64,000 nt of DNA from Streptomyces sp. NBC_00190 (GTDB lineage: Bacteria; Actinomycetota; Actinomycetes; Streptomycetales; Streptomycetaceae): positions 1,922,001 to 1,986,000 of the forward strand of contig NZ_CP108131.1 of NCBI RefSeq assembly GCF_036203305.1, written 5' to 3'. Below are positions 15,894 through 23,653 of this stretch, one piece after another (within the stretch, counting starts at the first letter, position 1; each line of letters opens with the position of its first letter). A model generated the notes under the pieces. That model did no database searches and was not told where the DNA came from. It was given only the letters and a program-made list of their open reading frames with translations. A program made the translations under genes and the position numbers.

Positions 15894-18082
15894 GTACGGA
15901 CCGCCAAGCCGAGCCCGCTACCTCGGAGGAACCGGCCGAGCCGCAGCCCGCCGCCGACGGCGGACCCGGTACCGGCTCGGACGAAGCCCCGACGGCCGGG
16001 CCGCAGGACGCCTCCGACGGTGAAGCGGAGGAGGCGGACGTCGAGCCGGGCGAGGCCGAGGAGGACGGCGAGCAGGCCGCGGCAGACGCCCCGGAGGGCA
16101 CCGGCGAAGGCGACGAGCAGGCCGCGGAGGCGGGCGCCGGAGCCGGGCTCAGCGAGGCGCAGGCCGAGCTGGCCGCGCAGAAGGTCGAGCGGGAGCGGAT
16201 CGCCCGGCGCAAGGCCGAGCGGGAAGGGCCCGTCGACGCCGGGGCGAAGCTCAGCGGGAAGGCCGCGGACCTGCTCGCCGCCGTACGGGCCGTGGAGAGC
16301 GGGGCGAAGCCGCCCGCCGTGTACTTCGACGAGGCCCCGGCCGCGCCGCGCAAGGCGGCCCCCGCTCCCCCTCCGCCGCCCCGCAGGACGGCGGAGGCGC
16401 CGGCCGCCGCCCCCTCCTCCGACACCGTCGACGGCGTACGGGCCGTCCTGGCCCGCGGCGGCGCGCCCGAGGCACTCGCCGCCCCGGCCGCGGCCGCGCT
16501 CGGCGACGACCCGGCCGGCCGGCTCGCCGCCAACCCCTGGCTGCTGCTGTCGGTCCCCGCGGTCCGCCCGACCCAGGCGGACGGTTTCGCGCGGGCCCTG
16601 CTGGGCCCCGAGGCCGGTCCGGGCGACGAGCGCCGCACGGCCGCCCTGGTGGGCTGGCTGCTGGTCCAGGCGGGGCTCAAGGGGCACACCGCGCTGGAGG
16701 CGCCGGTCCTGGAGAAGGCTCTCGCCCAGTACGGCGTGCCGGAGCCCGCCGAGGCCCTGGAACTGGCCATCGCCGAGGGCTCGGTGCTGGTCTTCCACGA
16801 GCCCTTGGGCCCGCCGGCCGGCGAAGCCGCCGAGGACACCGAGCGGCCCGTGAGGGTCCTGGTGGGCCTGGAGGGCCCGGCGATGGCCGAGGAGAGCCTG
16901 GCCGACGGCCTGGCCCGGATCGCCGGCACCTTCGACGCCCCGGCCGACTGGGAGAAGGCCGCCACCGGACCGGGCTCTGAGCTGATCCGCGCGGTCGCGG
17001 GCCACGGTCTGGTCACCCACACCGGCGGCGAGGCCGCCCGCGCCGAACCGCTCGCCCTGCTGGCCGCGGCCCGGGAGCTCGGCCTGCGCGCCTGCCTGGC
17101 CGCGCACGTCCCCCCGGCCGAAGGCGTCACCGTCACCGGGCTGCTCTCCGGGGGGCAGGGGCCCGGCCGGGACGCCGACGGGCGGTTCGCGCTGGACCTG
17201 CTGATCGTGCTGGACGCGCCGCAGCTGGACGTGGAGGCCGCCGCCGCGCTGGTGGAGTCCGTCCCGGACGGGGCCCGGCTGGTGCTCTCCGGGGATCCGG
17301 CGGTGCTCGGCTCCGCCGGGGCCGGGCGGGTGTTCGCCGATCTGCTGGCGGCCCGTACCTGCCCCCGGGTGGTCTCCCGCGTCCCGGACCCGGGGCCCCT
17401 GGGCGAGCTGGTCTCGGGGGTCGGCATCGGGGAGCTGAACCAGGTCGAGGCTCCCGGCAAGGAGGTCGTCATCGTCCCGGTGCAGGACGCCGGGGAGGCC
17501 GTGCACCGTGCCGTACAGCTGGTGGCCGAGTCGGTGCCGCGGGCCTTCGGGATCCCGGCGGACAGCGTGCAGGTGATCACCCCGGGCCACGGCGGCTCGG
17601 CGGGTACCCGGGCGCTGAACGCCGCCCTCAAGGAGCGGCTGAACCCCGGCCCGGGCCGGTTCGGCGGCTTCGACCCCGGTGACCGGGTGGTCCACGTGCC
17701 GTCCCCCGGGCGGGCCCTGCCGGCCCGGATGGTGTCGGCCGACGCGCAAGGCCTGCACCTGGACCGCGCGGGCGAGCGGGTCGTCGTACCGAAGGAGCTG
17801 GTGGAATCCCAGGTGCGGCACGGCTGGGCGATCACCGCGCACCAAGCCGTGGGCGCGCGCTGGCCCGCGGTGGTCGTCGTACTGCCGGGTGACGCGGCGC
17901 AGGCCCTCTCCCGGGACTGGGTGTACAGCGCGTTCGGGCGGGCCGAGCGGCACCTGTCCGTGGTGCACGGCGTGGACCAGGCGCTGCCGCACGCGGTGGC
18001 GGAGGTCCTGCCGAAGCCGCGCACGACCCGGCTGACGGGGCTGCTGACGGCCCTCGCCACGGCGGGCGGGCAGCCGGAGTGA
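15890..18082 (+). CDS. RecD-like helicase relative with lost ATPase motifs
   Basis: 730 residues. Residues 1 to about 180 are acidic, Ala/Glu/Pro-rich and probably disordered. Residues about 180–300 resemble the helix-hairpin-helix and winged region of RecD2 (NPWLLLSVPAVRPTQADGFA; LLVQAGLKGHTALEAPVLEK). A RecD-like motor follows, but the Walker A position reads VGLEGPAMAEESLADG (near 325) without the GKT/S, and the Walker B position reads LLIVLDAPQLD (near 440) without the DE pair; VLSGDPAVLGSAGAGRVFADL fits the next motif. A UvrD/RecD C-terminal domain ends it (WAITAHQAVG near 645; VYSAFGRAERHLSVV), with SQG changed to AVG. It is probably not an active ATPase. The gene is translationally coupled to the aldo/keto reductase. 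Confidence 0.75.
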   Translation: MSTDRQAEPATSEEPAEPQPAADGGPGTGSDEAPTAGPQDASDGEAEEADVEPGEAEEDGEQAAADAPEGTGEGDEQAAEAGAGAGLSEAQAELAAQKVERERIARRKAEREGPVDAGAKLSGKAADLLAAVRAVESGAKPPAVYFDEAPAAPRKAAPAPPPPPRRTAEAPAAAPSSDTVDGVRAVLARGGAPEALAAPAAAALGDDPAGRLAANPWLLLSVPAVRPTQADGFARALLGPEAGPGDERRTAALVGWLLVQAGLKGHTALEAPVLEKALAQYGVPEPAEALELAIAEGSVLVFHEPLGPPAGEAAEDTERPVRVLVGLEGPAMAEESLADGLARIAGTFDAPADWEKAATGPGSELIRAVAGHGLVTHTGGEAARAEPLALLAAARELGLRACLAAHVPPAEGVTVTGLLSGGQGPGRDADGRFALDLLIVLDAPQLDVEAAAALVESVPDGARLVLSGDPAVLGSAGAGRVFADLLAARTCPRVVSRVPDPGPLGELVSGVGIGELNQVEAPGKEVVIVPVQDAGEAVHRAVQLVAESVPRAFGIPADSVQVITPGHGGSAGTRALNAALKERLNPGPGRFGGFDPGDRVVHVPSPGRALPARMVSADAQGLHLDRAGERVVVPKELVESQVRHGWAITAHQAVGARWPAVVVVLPGDAAQALSRDWVYSAFGRAERHLSVVHGVDQALPHAVAEVLPKPRTTRLTGLLTALATAGGQPE

Positions 18083-18087
18083 ACCGG

Positions 18088-18123
18088 CGCGCGGTTCCCG
18101 CCCCTCGGGGCGGGAACCGCGCG
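18088..18123. terminator. Terminator, RecD-like / acidic protein
   Basis: A 17-bp perfect stem (18088–18104 with 18107–18123, CGCGCGGTTCCCGCCCC) between convergent genes, 5 bp after the RecD-like stop. Confidence 0.85.
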
Positions 18124-18143
18124 TCCGGATCGGGGGTCGGGGA

Positions 18144-18842
18144 TCAGGCCGTGGTGAGTCCGGTCTCCGCGGTCTCGGCCTCGTCCGCGTCTTCGGCCGC
18201 GTCTTCGGCCGCGTCGTCGTCCTCGTCCTCGTCGAACTCGTCGGTCTCTTCGTCGAATACGGCGCTGACGTCGAACCGGTGCAGCACGTCCTCCGGATCG
18301 GTGTGCCCGAAGGGCGAGCCCAGCCACTCCCCGGGTTCGGCGACCTCCTCCGAGGCTGCGATCCACAGGGTGGAGTCGCCCTCCTCCAGCCCGAACTCCT
18401 TGTAGCGGGAGGCGATCTCGTCGGGCTCGTACTCCCCGAAGAGCACGCCCAGCGCGCCGGCGGTGCCGCCGTCGTGGACGAGTTCGGCCTCCCGGTCGTG
18501 CGCGGCGACGCGCCCGGCCTGGGCGATCAGCCGCGGCGGCTCGACGACGGCGTAGTCGCGGCGGATGAGCACGCTGAAGGCGGCGGGCTCGGCGGGACCG
18601 GTGTACGGGACGCCGTCCTCGGGCGTGGGGATCTCGAAGGGGGTGACTTCGTCGTAGCGGTCGTAGAGGAGTTCGTCGTACTCCTCGGCGGCGGCGGCGA
18701 GTTCGTTGAAGGCGGCGTAGACGTCCGGGTCCTCGTCCCCGGTCCTGCGCTCGACCGCGGCGAGGTGGCGGTCGAGCGCGGCCTTGACCGCCTCGGCGGC
18801 GGCGCGTACCTCGGCAATGGTGGGCAGAGCGGCATCAGACAT
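18144..18842 (-). CDS. Uncharacterised acidic protein
   Basis: 232 residues from the ATG at 18842 (MSDAALPTIAEV); an in-frame extension to 18881 is less likely. The fold is unrecognised. Residues 1–200 look globular, with a helical N-terminus (ELAAAAEEYDELLYDRYDEV). The last 40 residues are almost wholly Asp/Glu/Ala (DEETDEFDEDEDDDAAEDAA), probably disordered. No membrane segment or catalytic motif is seen. The neighbouring DUF5703 gene is divergent with a 47-bp gap. Homologues appear to be Streptomyces-specific, from memory. Confidence 0.7.
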   Translation of the reverse strand: MSDAALPTIAEVRAAAEAVKAALDRHLAAVERRTGDEDPDVYAAFNELAAAAEEYDELLYDRYDEVTPFEIPTPEDGVPYTGPAEPAAFSVLIRRDYAVVEPPRLIAQAGRVAAHDREAELVHDGGTAGALGVLFGEYEPDEIASRYKEFGLEEGDSTLWIAASEEVAEPGEWLGSPFGHTDPEDVLHRFDVSAVFDEETDEFDEDEDDDAAEDAAEDADEAETAETGLTTA

Positions 18843-18889
18843 AGAGCAGACGCTATCCGTAGCAGGGCTCTGCCCGCACAATAGATGCG

Positions 18890-19078
18890 ATGCCGGAATA
18901 CGAATTTGTCGACGTGTACGTGCCTCGCGGCGTCCCGCGCAAGGAGGCGACCCGCCTGCTGACCGATCATGCCGAGTACGGGAACTGGGAGCTCGACCGC
19001 CTGACCCTGCACCGGGACGGCAGCCGCCGTGTGCGGCTGCGCCGCCGGATCATCCGCCAGGTCCGCGCGACCTGGTGA
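18890..19078 (+). CDS. DUF5703 family small protein
   Basis: 62 residues, matching the short DUF5703 family of actinobacteria: PEYEFVDVYVPRGVPRKEA, then YGNWELDRLTLHRDGSRR, and a basic C-terminus (VRLRRRIIRQVRATW). Cytoplasmic, function unknown; the basic tail could bind nucleic acid. The ATG at 18890 lies in a short divergent promoter region with the acidic protein gene. Confidence 0.8.
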   Translation: MPEYEFVDVYVPRGVPRKEATRLLTDHAEYGNWELDRLTLHRDGSRRVRLRRRIIRQVRATW

Positions 19079-19117
19079 CGCGGGCCCCGGGGACGGGGCC
19101 CGCGCCGTGAGCAGCCG

Positions 19118-19801
19118 TCAGGCGGCGTTGCGGGCGCGCCGGTAGAGCACCGTGCCGCCCAGCAGCAGGCCGCCGGCGAGCGGGAGGCCTGCGGTCAGGA
19201 CGTCACCGCCGCCGGTGGCGGCGAGGACGGCCGGCCCCGACGGGGCGGGGGCGGCGACGCTCGCGCCGGGCCCCTGGGCGGGGTGCGTGGCGGGCGTGAC
19301 GGAGCCCGAGGACGGGCTGTTGTCCGTACGCGGGGTACCGGGCTTGCCCGGCGTGTGACCACCAGGCTTGCCCGGCGTGTGGCCGCCGGGCGTGCCCGGG
19401 TGATCCGGGTGGTCGTCGCACGGTTCGCCGTCGTCGCCTCCCGGGTTTCCGGGGTGGCCCGGAGTGCCGGGGTGGCCCGGAGTGCCGGGGTGGCCCGGAG
19501 TGCCCGGGTTGCCGGGGTGGTCGGGGTTCCCCGGCTTGCCGCCGTGGTCCGGACCGTTGGAACAGCGGTTCCCGAACGCCGGGTTCAGCAGACCGATGAC
19601 GTCGATGGTGTTGCCGCAGACGTTCACCGGCGCGTCCACGGGAGCCTGGACGTTGTTCCCGGACAGCACGCCCGGGGAATTCGCGGCCTGGCCGGAGGCT
19701 CCGGAGTCCGCGTGAGCGTAACCCCCGCCCATCGCGAGGACACCTCCCGCGGCCGCCATCGTGATCAGGGTCTTCCTGGTGACCTGTACCGGTCGTCGCA
19801 T
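19118..19801 (-). CDS. Cell-wall-anchored chaplin, single chaplin domain
   Basis: 227 residues. A signal peptide (to about residue 32, cut after AHA) is followed by one chaplin domain with SPGVLSGNNVQAPV and VNVCGNTIDVIGLLNPAFG, both domain cysteines present. Then comes a collagen-like Gly-X-Y stretch (repeated GTPGHP units) and two GGHTPGKP units, then a sortase signal LAATGGG, a hydrophobic helix and RRARNAA. Chaplins are surface amyloids that make aerial hyphae hydrophobic; long ones are anchored to the wall by sortase. The well-known long chaplins ChpA–C carry two chaplin domains; this one has one plus a Pro/Gly/His-rich spacer. It lies downstream of chpH at the chpC position, separated by a terminator. 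Confidence 0.9.
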   Translation of the reverse strand: MRRPVQVTRKTLITMAAAGGVLAMGGGYAHADSGASGQAANSPGVLSGNNVQAPVDAPVNVCGNTIDVIGLLNPAFGNRCSNGPDHGGKPGNPDHPGNPGTPGHPGTPGHPGTPGHPGNPGGDDGEPCDDHPDHPGTPGGHTPGKPGGHTPGKPGTPRTDNSPSSGSVTPATHPAQGPGASVAAPAPSGPAVLAATGGGDVLTAGLPLAGGLLLGGTVLYRRARNAA

Positions 19802-19890
19802 TGTGAACTCGTCCCCTGGTGTGTGCGCCGACGCTCCGGCTCCCCTGCCGGATGCGCCGAGAATGATCGATCGGGCCGAAAAAGCCCAGC

Positions 19891-19922
19891 GGCCCCGGAG
19901 CGCTGGAATGCGCTCCGGGGCC
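19891..19922 (-). terminator. Terminator after chpH
   Basis: A 13-bp perfect stem (19891–19903 with 19910–19922, GGCCCCGGAGCGC) and a 6-nt loop. On the minus strand it is followed within about 8 nt by CTTTTTC, a true U-tract, unusual in this genome. It separates chpH from the long chaplin, so chpH can be expressed at high level alone. Confidence 0.85.
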
Positions 19923-19938
19923 CAAGACTTCAGACGCG

Positions 19939-20172
19939 TCAGGCGTTGACGCAGGTGTTGCCGAAGGCCGGGTTCAGCAGGCCGACGATGTTGACCGTGT
20001 TACCGCACACGTTCACCGGGATGTGAACGGGGACCTGGAGCACGTTGCCCGACAGGACACCGGGCGAGCCGATGGCCGCACCCTGAGCACCGGCGTCGGC
20101 GTGAGCCAGACCCGCGCCCGCGAGAACCAGGCCACCGGTGGCAGCCGCAGCGGCGACAACCTTCTTGATCAT
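19939..20172 (-). CDS. chpH: Short secreted chaplin
   Basis: 77 residues: signal peptide MIKKVVAAAAATGGLVLAGA ending AHA, then one chaplin domain (GSPGVLSGNVLQVPVHIPV; VNVCGNTVNIVGLLNPAFG; terminal CVNA). Nearly the same as I recall for S. coelicolor ChpH, including the signal peptide. Short chaplins are secreted, assemble into amyloid at the air–water interface and lower surface tension for aerial growth; the two cysteines form a disulphide. The ATG at 20172 has AGGAGG at 20177–20182 and a leader hairpin at 20192. Upstream of the wall-anchored chaplin, as in S. coelicolor chpH–chpC. Confidence 0.95.
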   Translation of the reverse strand: MIKKVVAAAAATGGLVLAGAGLAHADAGAQGAAIGSPGVLSGNVLQVPVHIPVNVCGNTVNIVGLLNPAFGNTCVNA

Positions 20173-20191
20173 TGTTCCTCCTAGTAGGCAA

Positions 20192-20216
20192 GTGCGGTCC
20201 CAGCCGCGGACCGCAC
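20192..20216 (-). promoter_or_regulatory. Hairpin in chpH 5' leader
   Basis: GTGCGGTCC (20192–20200) pairs perfectly with GGACCGCAC (20208–20216), loop 7 nt, ending about 10 nt upstream of the AGGAGG of chpH. It could stabilise the abundant chpH mRNA or limit ribosome access; the sequence does not distinguish these. A further inverted repeat GAGTG-CATT-CACTC is at 20257–20270. Confidence 0.45.
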
Positions 20217-20302
20217 CACCTGTAACGAGGAGGGATCACCAGGGCTACGAGCGTATGAGTGCATTCACTCTTCTCAGTGGTTTGCGCACACCCCTGCGAA
20301 TC

Positions 20303-21628
20303 TCAGGCGTTGTCGATGAACCGGTCGAGGACGCGCACGCCGAACTTCAGCCCGTCCACCGGCACCCGCTCGTCCACGCCGTGGAACATCCCGGCGAAGT
20401 CCAGCTCGGGCGGCAGCTGCAGCGGCGCGAAGCCGAAGCAGCGGATCCCGAGGTCGTCGAAGGACTTCGCGTCCGTACCGCCCGAGAGCATGTACGGGAC
20501 CGCCCGCGCGATCGGGTCCTCGGCCTTCAGGGCGCCCTGCATCGCGTCGACCAGGCGGCCGTCGAAGTCCGTCTCCAGGGCCTTGTCCGCGTGTACGTCC
20601 TCCCGCTTGACCCGGGGGCCGAGGATGCGGTCGAGGTCGGCGAAGAACTCGTCCTCGTAGCCCGGCAGGAAGCGGCCGTCGACGTGGGCGGTCGCCTGGC
20701 CGGGAATGACGTTGACCTTGTAGCCGGCGCCGAGCATCGTCGGAGCGGCGGAGTTGCGCAGCGTCGCGCCGACCATCTTGGCGATGCCGCCGAGCTTGGC
20801 GAGCGTGGCGTCCATGTTGTCCGGGTCCAGCGGGGTGCCGAGCGCGTCCGAGAGCTCGTCCAGGAAGCTCCGTACGGTCTTGGTCACGCGCACCGGCCAC
20901 TGGTGGCGCCCGAGCCGCCCCACGGCCTCGCAGAGCTCCGTGATGGCGTTGTCGTTGTTGGTCATGGAGCCGTGGCCCGCGGTGCCCTCCACCGTGAGCC
21001 GCATCCAGTGCATGCCCTTCTGCGCGGTCTCCACGAGATAGAGCCGCAGGTTCTCGTTCACCGTGAAGGAGAAGCCGCCGACCTCGCCGATGGCCTCGGT
21101 CACGCCCTCGAAGAGCTCCGGGTGCTTGTCGACGAGGTGCCGCGCCCCGTACACGCCGCCGGCCTCCTCGTCGGCGAGGAAGGCCAGCACGATGTCGCGC
21201 GGGGGCTTGCGTCCGCTGCGCATCCGGTCGCGTACGACGGCCAGCGTCATCGCGTCCATGTCCTTCATGTCGACGGCGCCGCGGCCCCAGACGCAGCCGT
21301 CGGCGATCTCGCCCGAGAACGGGTCGTAGGTCCAGTCGGCGGCGTTGGCCGGAACCACGTCGGTGTGCCCGTGGATCAGCAGCGCGGGCCGCGAGGGGTC
21401 CTCGCCCTCGATGCGCGCCACCGTCGAGGCCCGCCCCTTGTGCGACTCGAAGATCTGCGGCTCCAGCCCGACCTCCGCGAGCTTCTCGGCCACCCACTCG
21501 GCCGCCTTGCGTTCGCCGGGGCCCGAGTGGTCTCCGTAGTTGCTGGTGTCGATCCGGATGAGGTCCCGGCAGAGGTCGACGACCTCGTCCTCACCGGAGA
21601 CGGTCCTGCCCGCGCTCGACTCGCTCAC
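20303..21628 (-). CDS. M20 family metallopeptidase
   Basis: 441 residues from the GTG at 21628, with GGAGG 8 nt upstream; a longer frame to 21793 is rejected. Two-zinc aminoacylase/carboxypeptidase type: LLIHGHTDVVPA (His and metal region), WGRGAVDMKDMDAM (bridging Asp), LAFLADEEAGGVYGA (catalytic Glu pair) and C-terminal FGFAPLQLPPELDFAGMFHGVDE (metal His). The dimerisation domain lies between. Probably a cytoplasmic dipeptidase or deacylase; the substrate is not evident. It lies just upstream of chpH on the same strand, with 130 bp between. Confidence 0.9.
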   Translation of the reverse strand: MSESSAGRTVSGEDEVVDLCRDLIRIDTSNYGDHSGPGERKAAEWVAEKLAEVGLEPQIFESHKGRASTVARIEGEDPSRPALLIHGHTDVVPANAADWTYDPFSGEIADGCVWGRGAVDMKDMDAMTLAVVRDRMRSGRKPPRDIVLAFLADEEAGGVYGARHLVDKHPELFEGVTEAIGEVGGFSFTVNENLRLYLVETAQKGMHWMRLTVEGTAGHGSMTNNDNAITELCEAVGRLGRHQWPVRVTKTVRSFLDELSDALGTPLDPDNMDATLAKLGGIAKMVGATLRNSAAPTMLGAGYKVNVIPGQATAHVDGRFLPGYEDEFFADLDRILGPRVKREDVHADKALETDFDGRLVDAMQGALKAEDPIARAVPYMLSGGTDAKSFDDLGIRCFGFAPLQLPPELDFAGMFHGVDERVPVDGLKFGVRVLDRFIDNA

Positions 21629-21796
21629 GCTGCTTCCTCCCACTGATCGGTACCGAACTGCCCCCATACTCCCGCTCCGGGCCGTTCTCCCCAAGGGAGA
21701 TCCCCGGCCACCGGGGGGTGTGATCGAGGGCCCCGGAATGTTTGGTAATGTTTTCCACGTCGGAACGGCCCGCGAGGGACGCGAGACAGACACCTT

Positions 21797-21881
21797 GTCC
21801 GGGTGGCGGAATGGCAGACGCGCTAGCTTGAGGTGCTAGTGCCCTTTATCGGGCGTGGGGGTTCAAGTCCCCCCTCGGACA
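21797..21881 (+). tRNA. tRNA-Leu (anticodon GAG)
   Basis: A class II tRNA of 85 nt. Acceptor GTCCGGG (21797–21803) pairs with CTCGGAC (21874–21880), discriminator A at 21881. The D arm is GTGGCGGAATGGCAGACGC, the anticodon stem CTAGC/GCTAG with loop TTGAGGT gives anticodon GAG, a long variable arm includes CCCTTTATCGGG, and the T arm is GGGGGTTCAAGTCCCCC. CCA is not encoded. It reads CUC and CUU leucine codons. Confidence 0.95.
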
Positions 21882-21887
21882 CAAGAG

Positions 21888-21916
21888 AAGGACCCCGCTT
21901 CGGCGGGGTCCTTTTT
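21888..21916 (+). terminator. Terminator after tRNA-Leu
   Basis: Stem AAGGACCCCGC (21888–21898) with GCGGGGTCCTT, UUCG tetraloop and a T5 tract (21912–21916), 6 nt beyond the tRNA. A textbook intrinsic terminator. Confidence 0.92.
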
Positions 21917-21994
21917 CGTTGCCCGCGCGCGTGCGGGAACGGCTGCGGGGCCCCGCGCGCTGCGGGGCCCCTTGGCCGGGCGGACTGCTGGAGG

Positions 21995-23434
21995 TCAGTC
22001 GCGGGCTGCGGCGAGCGCGGCCACGCGGCGGCGGACCAGGAACCAGCCGCCGACCAGGGCGGCGCCGATGACCGGGACGAACATGACCGTGGTGCGGCCC
22101 ACACCGCCGTCGCACCACATCAGGACCAGGACCGTGAGGAGGAAGACCAGCGTGACGATCTGGGTGTACGGGGCCCAGGGCAGGCGGTAGGCGGGGCGTT
22201 CTACCAGGCCCTGCTTCGCGCGGCTCCAGAAGAACAGCGAACAGATCATGACCATCGCCCAGGTGCCGAGGATGCCGAGCGAGGCGAAGTTGAGGACGAG
22301 CTCGAAGGCCTCGTCCTCCATGAAGTAGTTCAGGACGACACCGGCGACGCCGAAGGCGGCGGTGAACAGGACCCCGCCGTAGGGGACCTTGCCCTTGTTC
22401 ATGCGGGCGGTGAACTTCGGCGCGGAACCGGAGATCGCCATCGAGCGCAGGATCCGGCCGGTGGAGTAGAGGCCGGAGTTCAGGCTGGAGAGGGCGGCGG
22501 TCAGGGCGACCAGGTTCATGACGCCCGCGGCGCCGGGGACGCCGAGCTTGTCGAAGACGGTGACGAAGGGGCTCTGGTCGGAGCTGTACTCGGTGTACGG
22601 GAGCAGCAGCGCGAGCAGGACCACGGAGCCCACGTAGAACAGGCCCACGCGCCACATGATCGAGTTGATGGCCTTCGGCATGATCTTCTCGGGGTTCTCG
22701 GTCTCGCCGGCGGCGACGCCGCACAGCTCGACGGAGGCGTACGCGAAGACCACGCCCTGGATCACCAGGAGCATCGGGAGGACGCCGGAGGGGAAGATGC
22801 CGCCGTTGTCGGTGATGGAGGCCAGGCCCGGGGTGTGGCCGCCGATCTCGTGGCTGGTGGCGACGAGCCAGATGCCGACGATCAGGAAGATCACCAGGGC
22901 GGCGACCTTGACCAGGGAGAACCAGAACTCCATCTCGCCGAAGTACTTCACCGAGATCAGGTTCGCGGTGAGGACGACGGCGAGTGCGATGAAGGCGAGG
23001 ACCCACTGGGGGACCTCGGTGAACATCGACCAGAAGTGGGCGTAGGTCGCGGCGGCCGTGATGTCGGCGACGGTGGTCGTGGACCAGTTCAGGAAGTACA
23101 GCCAGCCGGCCGTGTAGGCGCCCTTCTCGCCCATGAACTCGCGGGCGTAGGAGACGAACGCTCCGGAGGAGGGGCGGTAGAGCACGAGCTCGCCGAGGGC
23201 CCGGACGACGAAGAAGGCGAAGACTCCGCACACCGCGTAGGCGATGGCGAGGGAGGGGCCCGCTCCGGCGAGGCGGCCGCCGGCGCCGAGGAACAGGCCG
23301 GTGCCTATCGCCCCGCCGATGGCGATCATGTTGATGTGGCGGGACTTGAGGTCCTTGCTGTAGCCCTCGTCACCGGCGTCGACATGGCGGGAAGACGCCG
23401 GGGCGGGAGCCTCGGCCAAGGTGCGGTCACTCAT
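21995..23434 (-). CDS. Amino acid permease (AAT family, AnsP/GabP-like)
   Basis: 479 residues, about 12 membrane helices. The N-terminus reads DLKSRHINMIAIGGAIGTGL, the hallmark of the amino acid transporter family within APC; later GETENPEKIMPKAI and the loop between helices 8 and 9 fit L-asparagine or GABA permeases. Proton-coupled uptake is known for the family; the actual amino acid is uncertain. The ATG at 23434 is chosen (MSDRTLAEA); a longer frame to 23584 is not supported. It is followed on the same strand side by a second APC permease 219 bp upstream, probably a separate unit. Confidence 0.9.
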   Translation of the reverse strand: MSDRTLAEAPAPASSRHVDAGDEGYSKDLKSRHINMIAIGGAIGTGLFLGAGGRLAGAGPSLAIAYAVCGVFAFFVVRALGELVLYRPSSGAFVSYAREFMGEKGAYTAGWLYFLNWSTTTVADITAAATYAHFWSMFTEVPQWVLAFIALAVVLTANLISVKYFGEMEFWFSLVKVAALVIFLIVGIWLVATSHEIGGHTPGLASITDNGGIFPSGVLPMLLVIQGVVFAYASVELCGVAAGETENPEKIMPKAINSIMWRVGLFYVGSVVLLALLLPYTEYSSDQSPFVTVFDKLGVPGAAGVMNLVALTAALSSLNSGLYSTGRILRSMAISGSAPKFTARMNKGKVPYGGVLFTAAFGVAGVVLNYFMEDEAFELVLNFASLGILGTWAMVMICSLFFWSRAKQGLVERPAYRLPWAPYTQIVTLVFLLTVLVLMWCDGGVGRTTVMFVPVIGAALVGGWFLVRRRVAALAAARD

Positions 23435-23653
23435 GTATGACTTCGCCTTCGTGGGGGTCGGACAGGCAGGACCGGACCGTGCGCAGGGGAGCTGGGTGGT
23501 GTCCCCTGCGCGGCGGTCCGGTCGTTTTGATCGCCCCAGGAGACCATGGGGGTCCGCCACCCGCCAAAATCGACCTGCACGCACCGAAGCCCCCGACGAC
23601 CTTGGAAAGGGGTGTCGGGGGCTTCATAGGCGCTGGAAAGCCAGGCTCTGGGG

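Noticed and set aside
21917..21994. GC-rich repeats GCGGGGCCCC before the permease stop
   Set aside because: Self-complementary GC runs of this length are common here; the permease may use one as terminator but the pairing is ambiguous.
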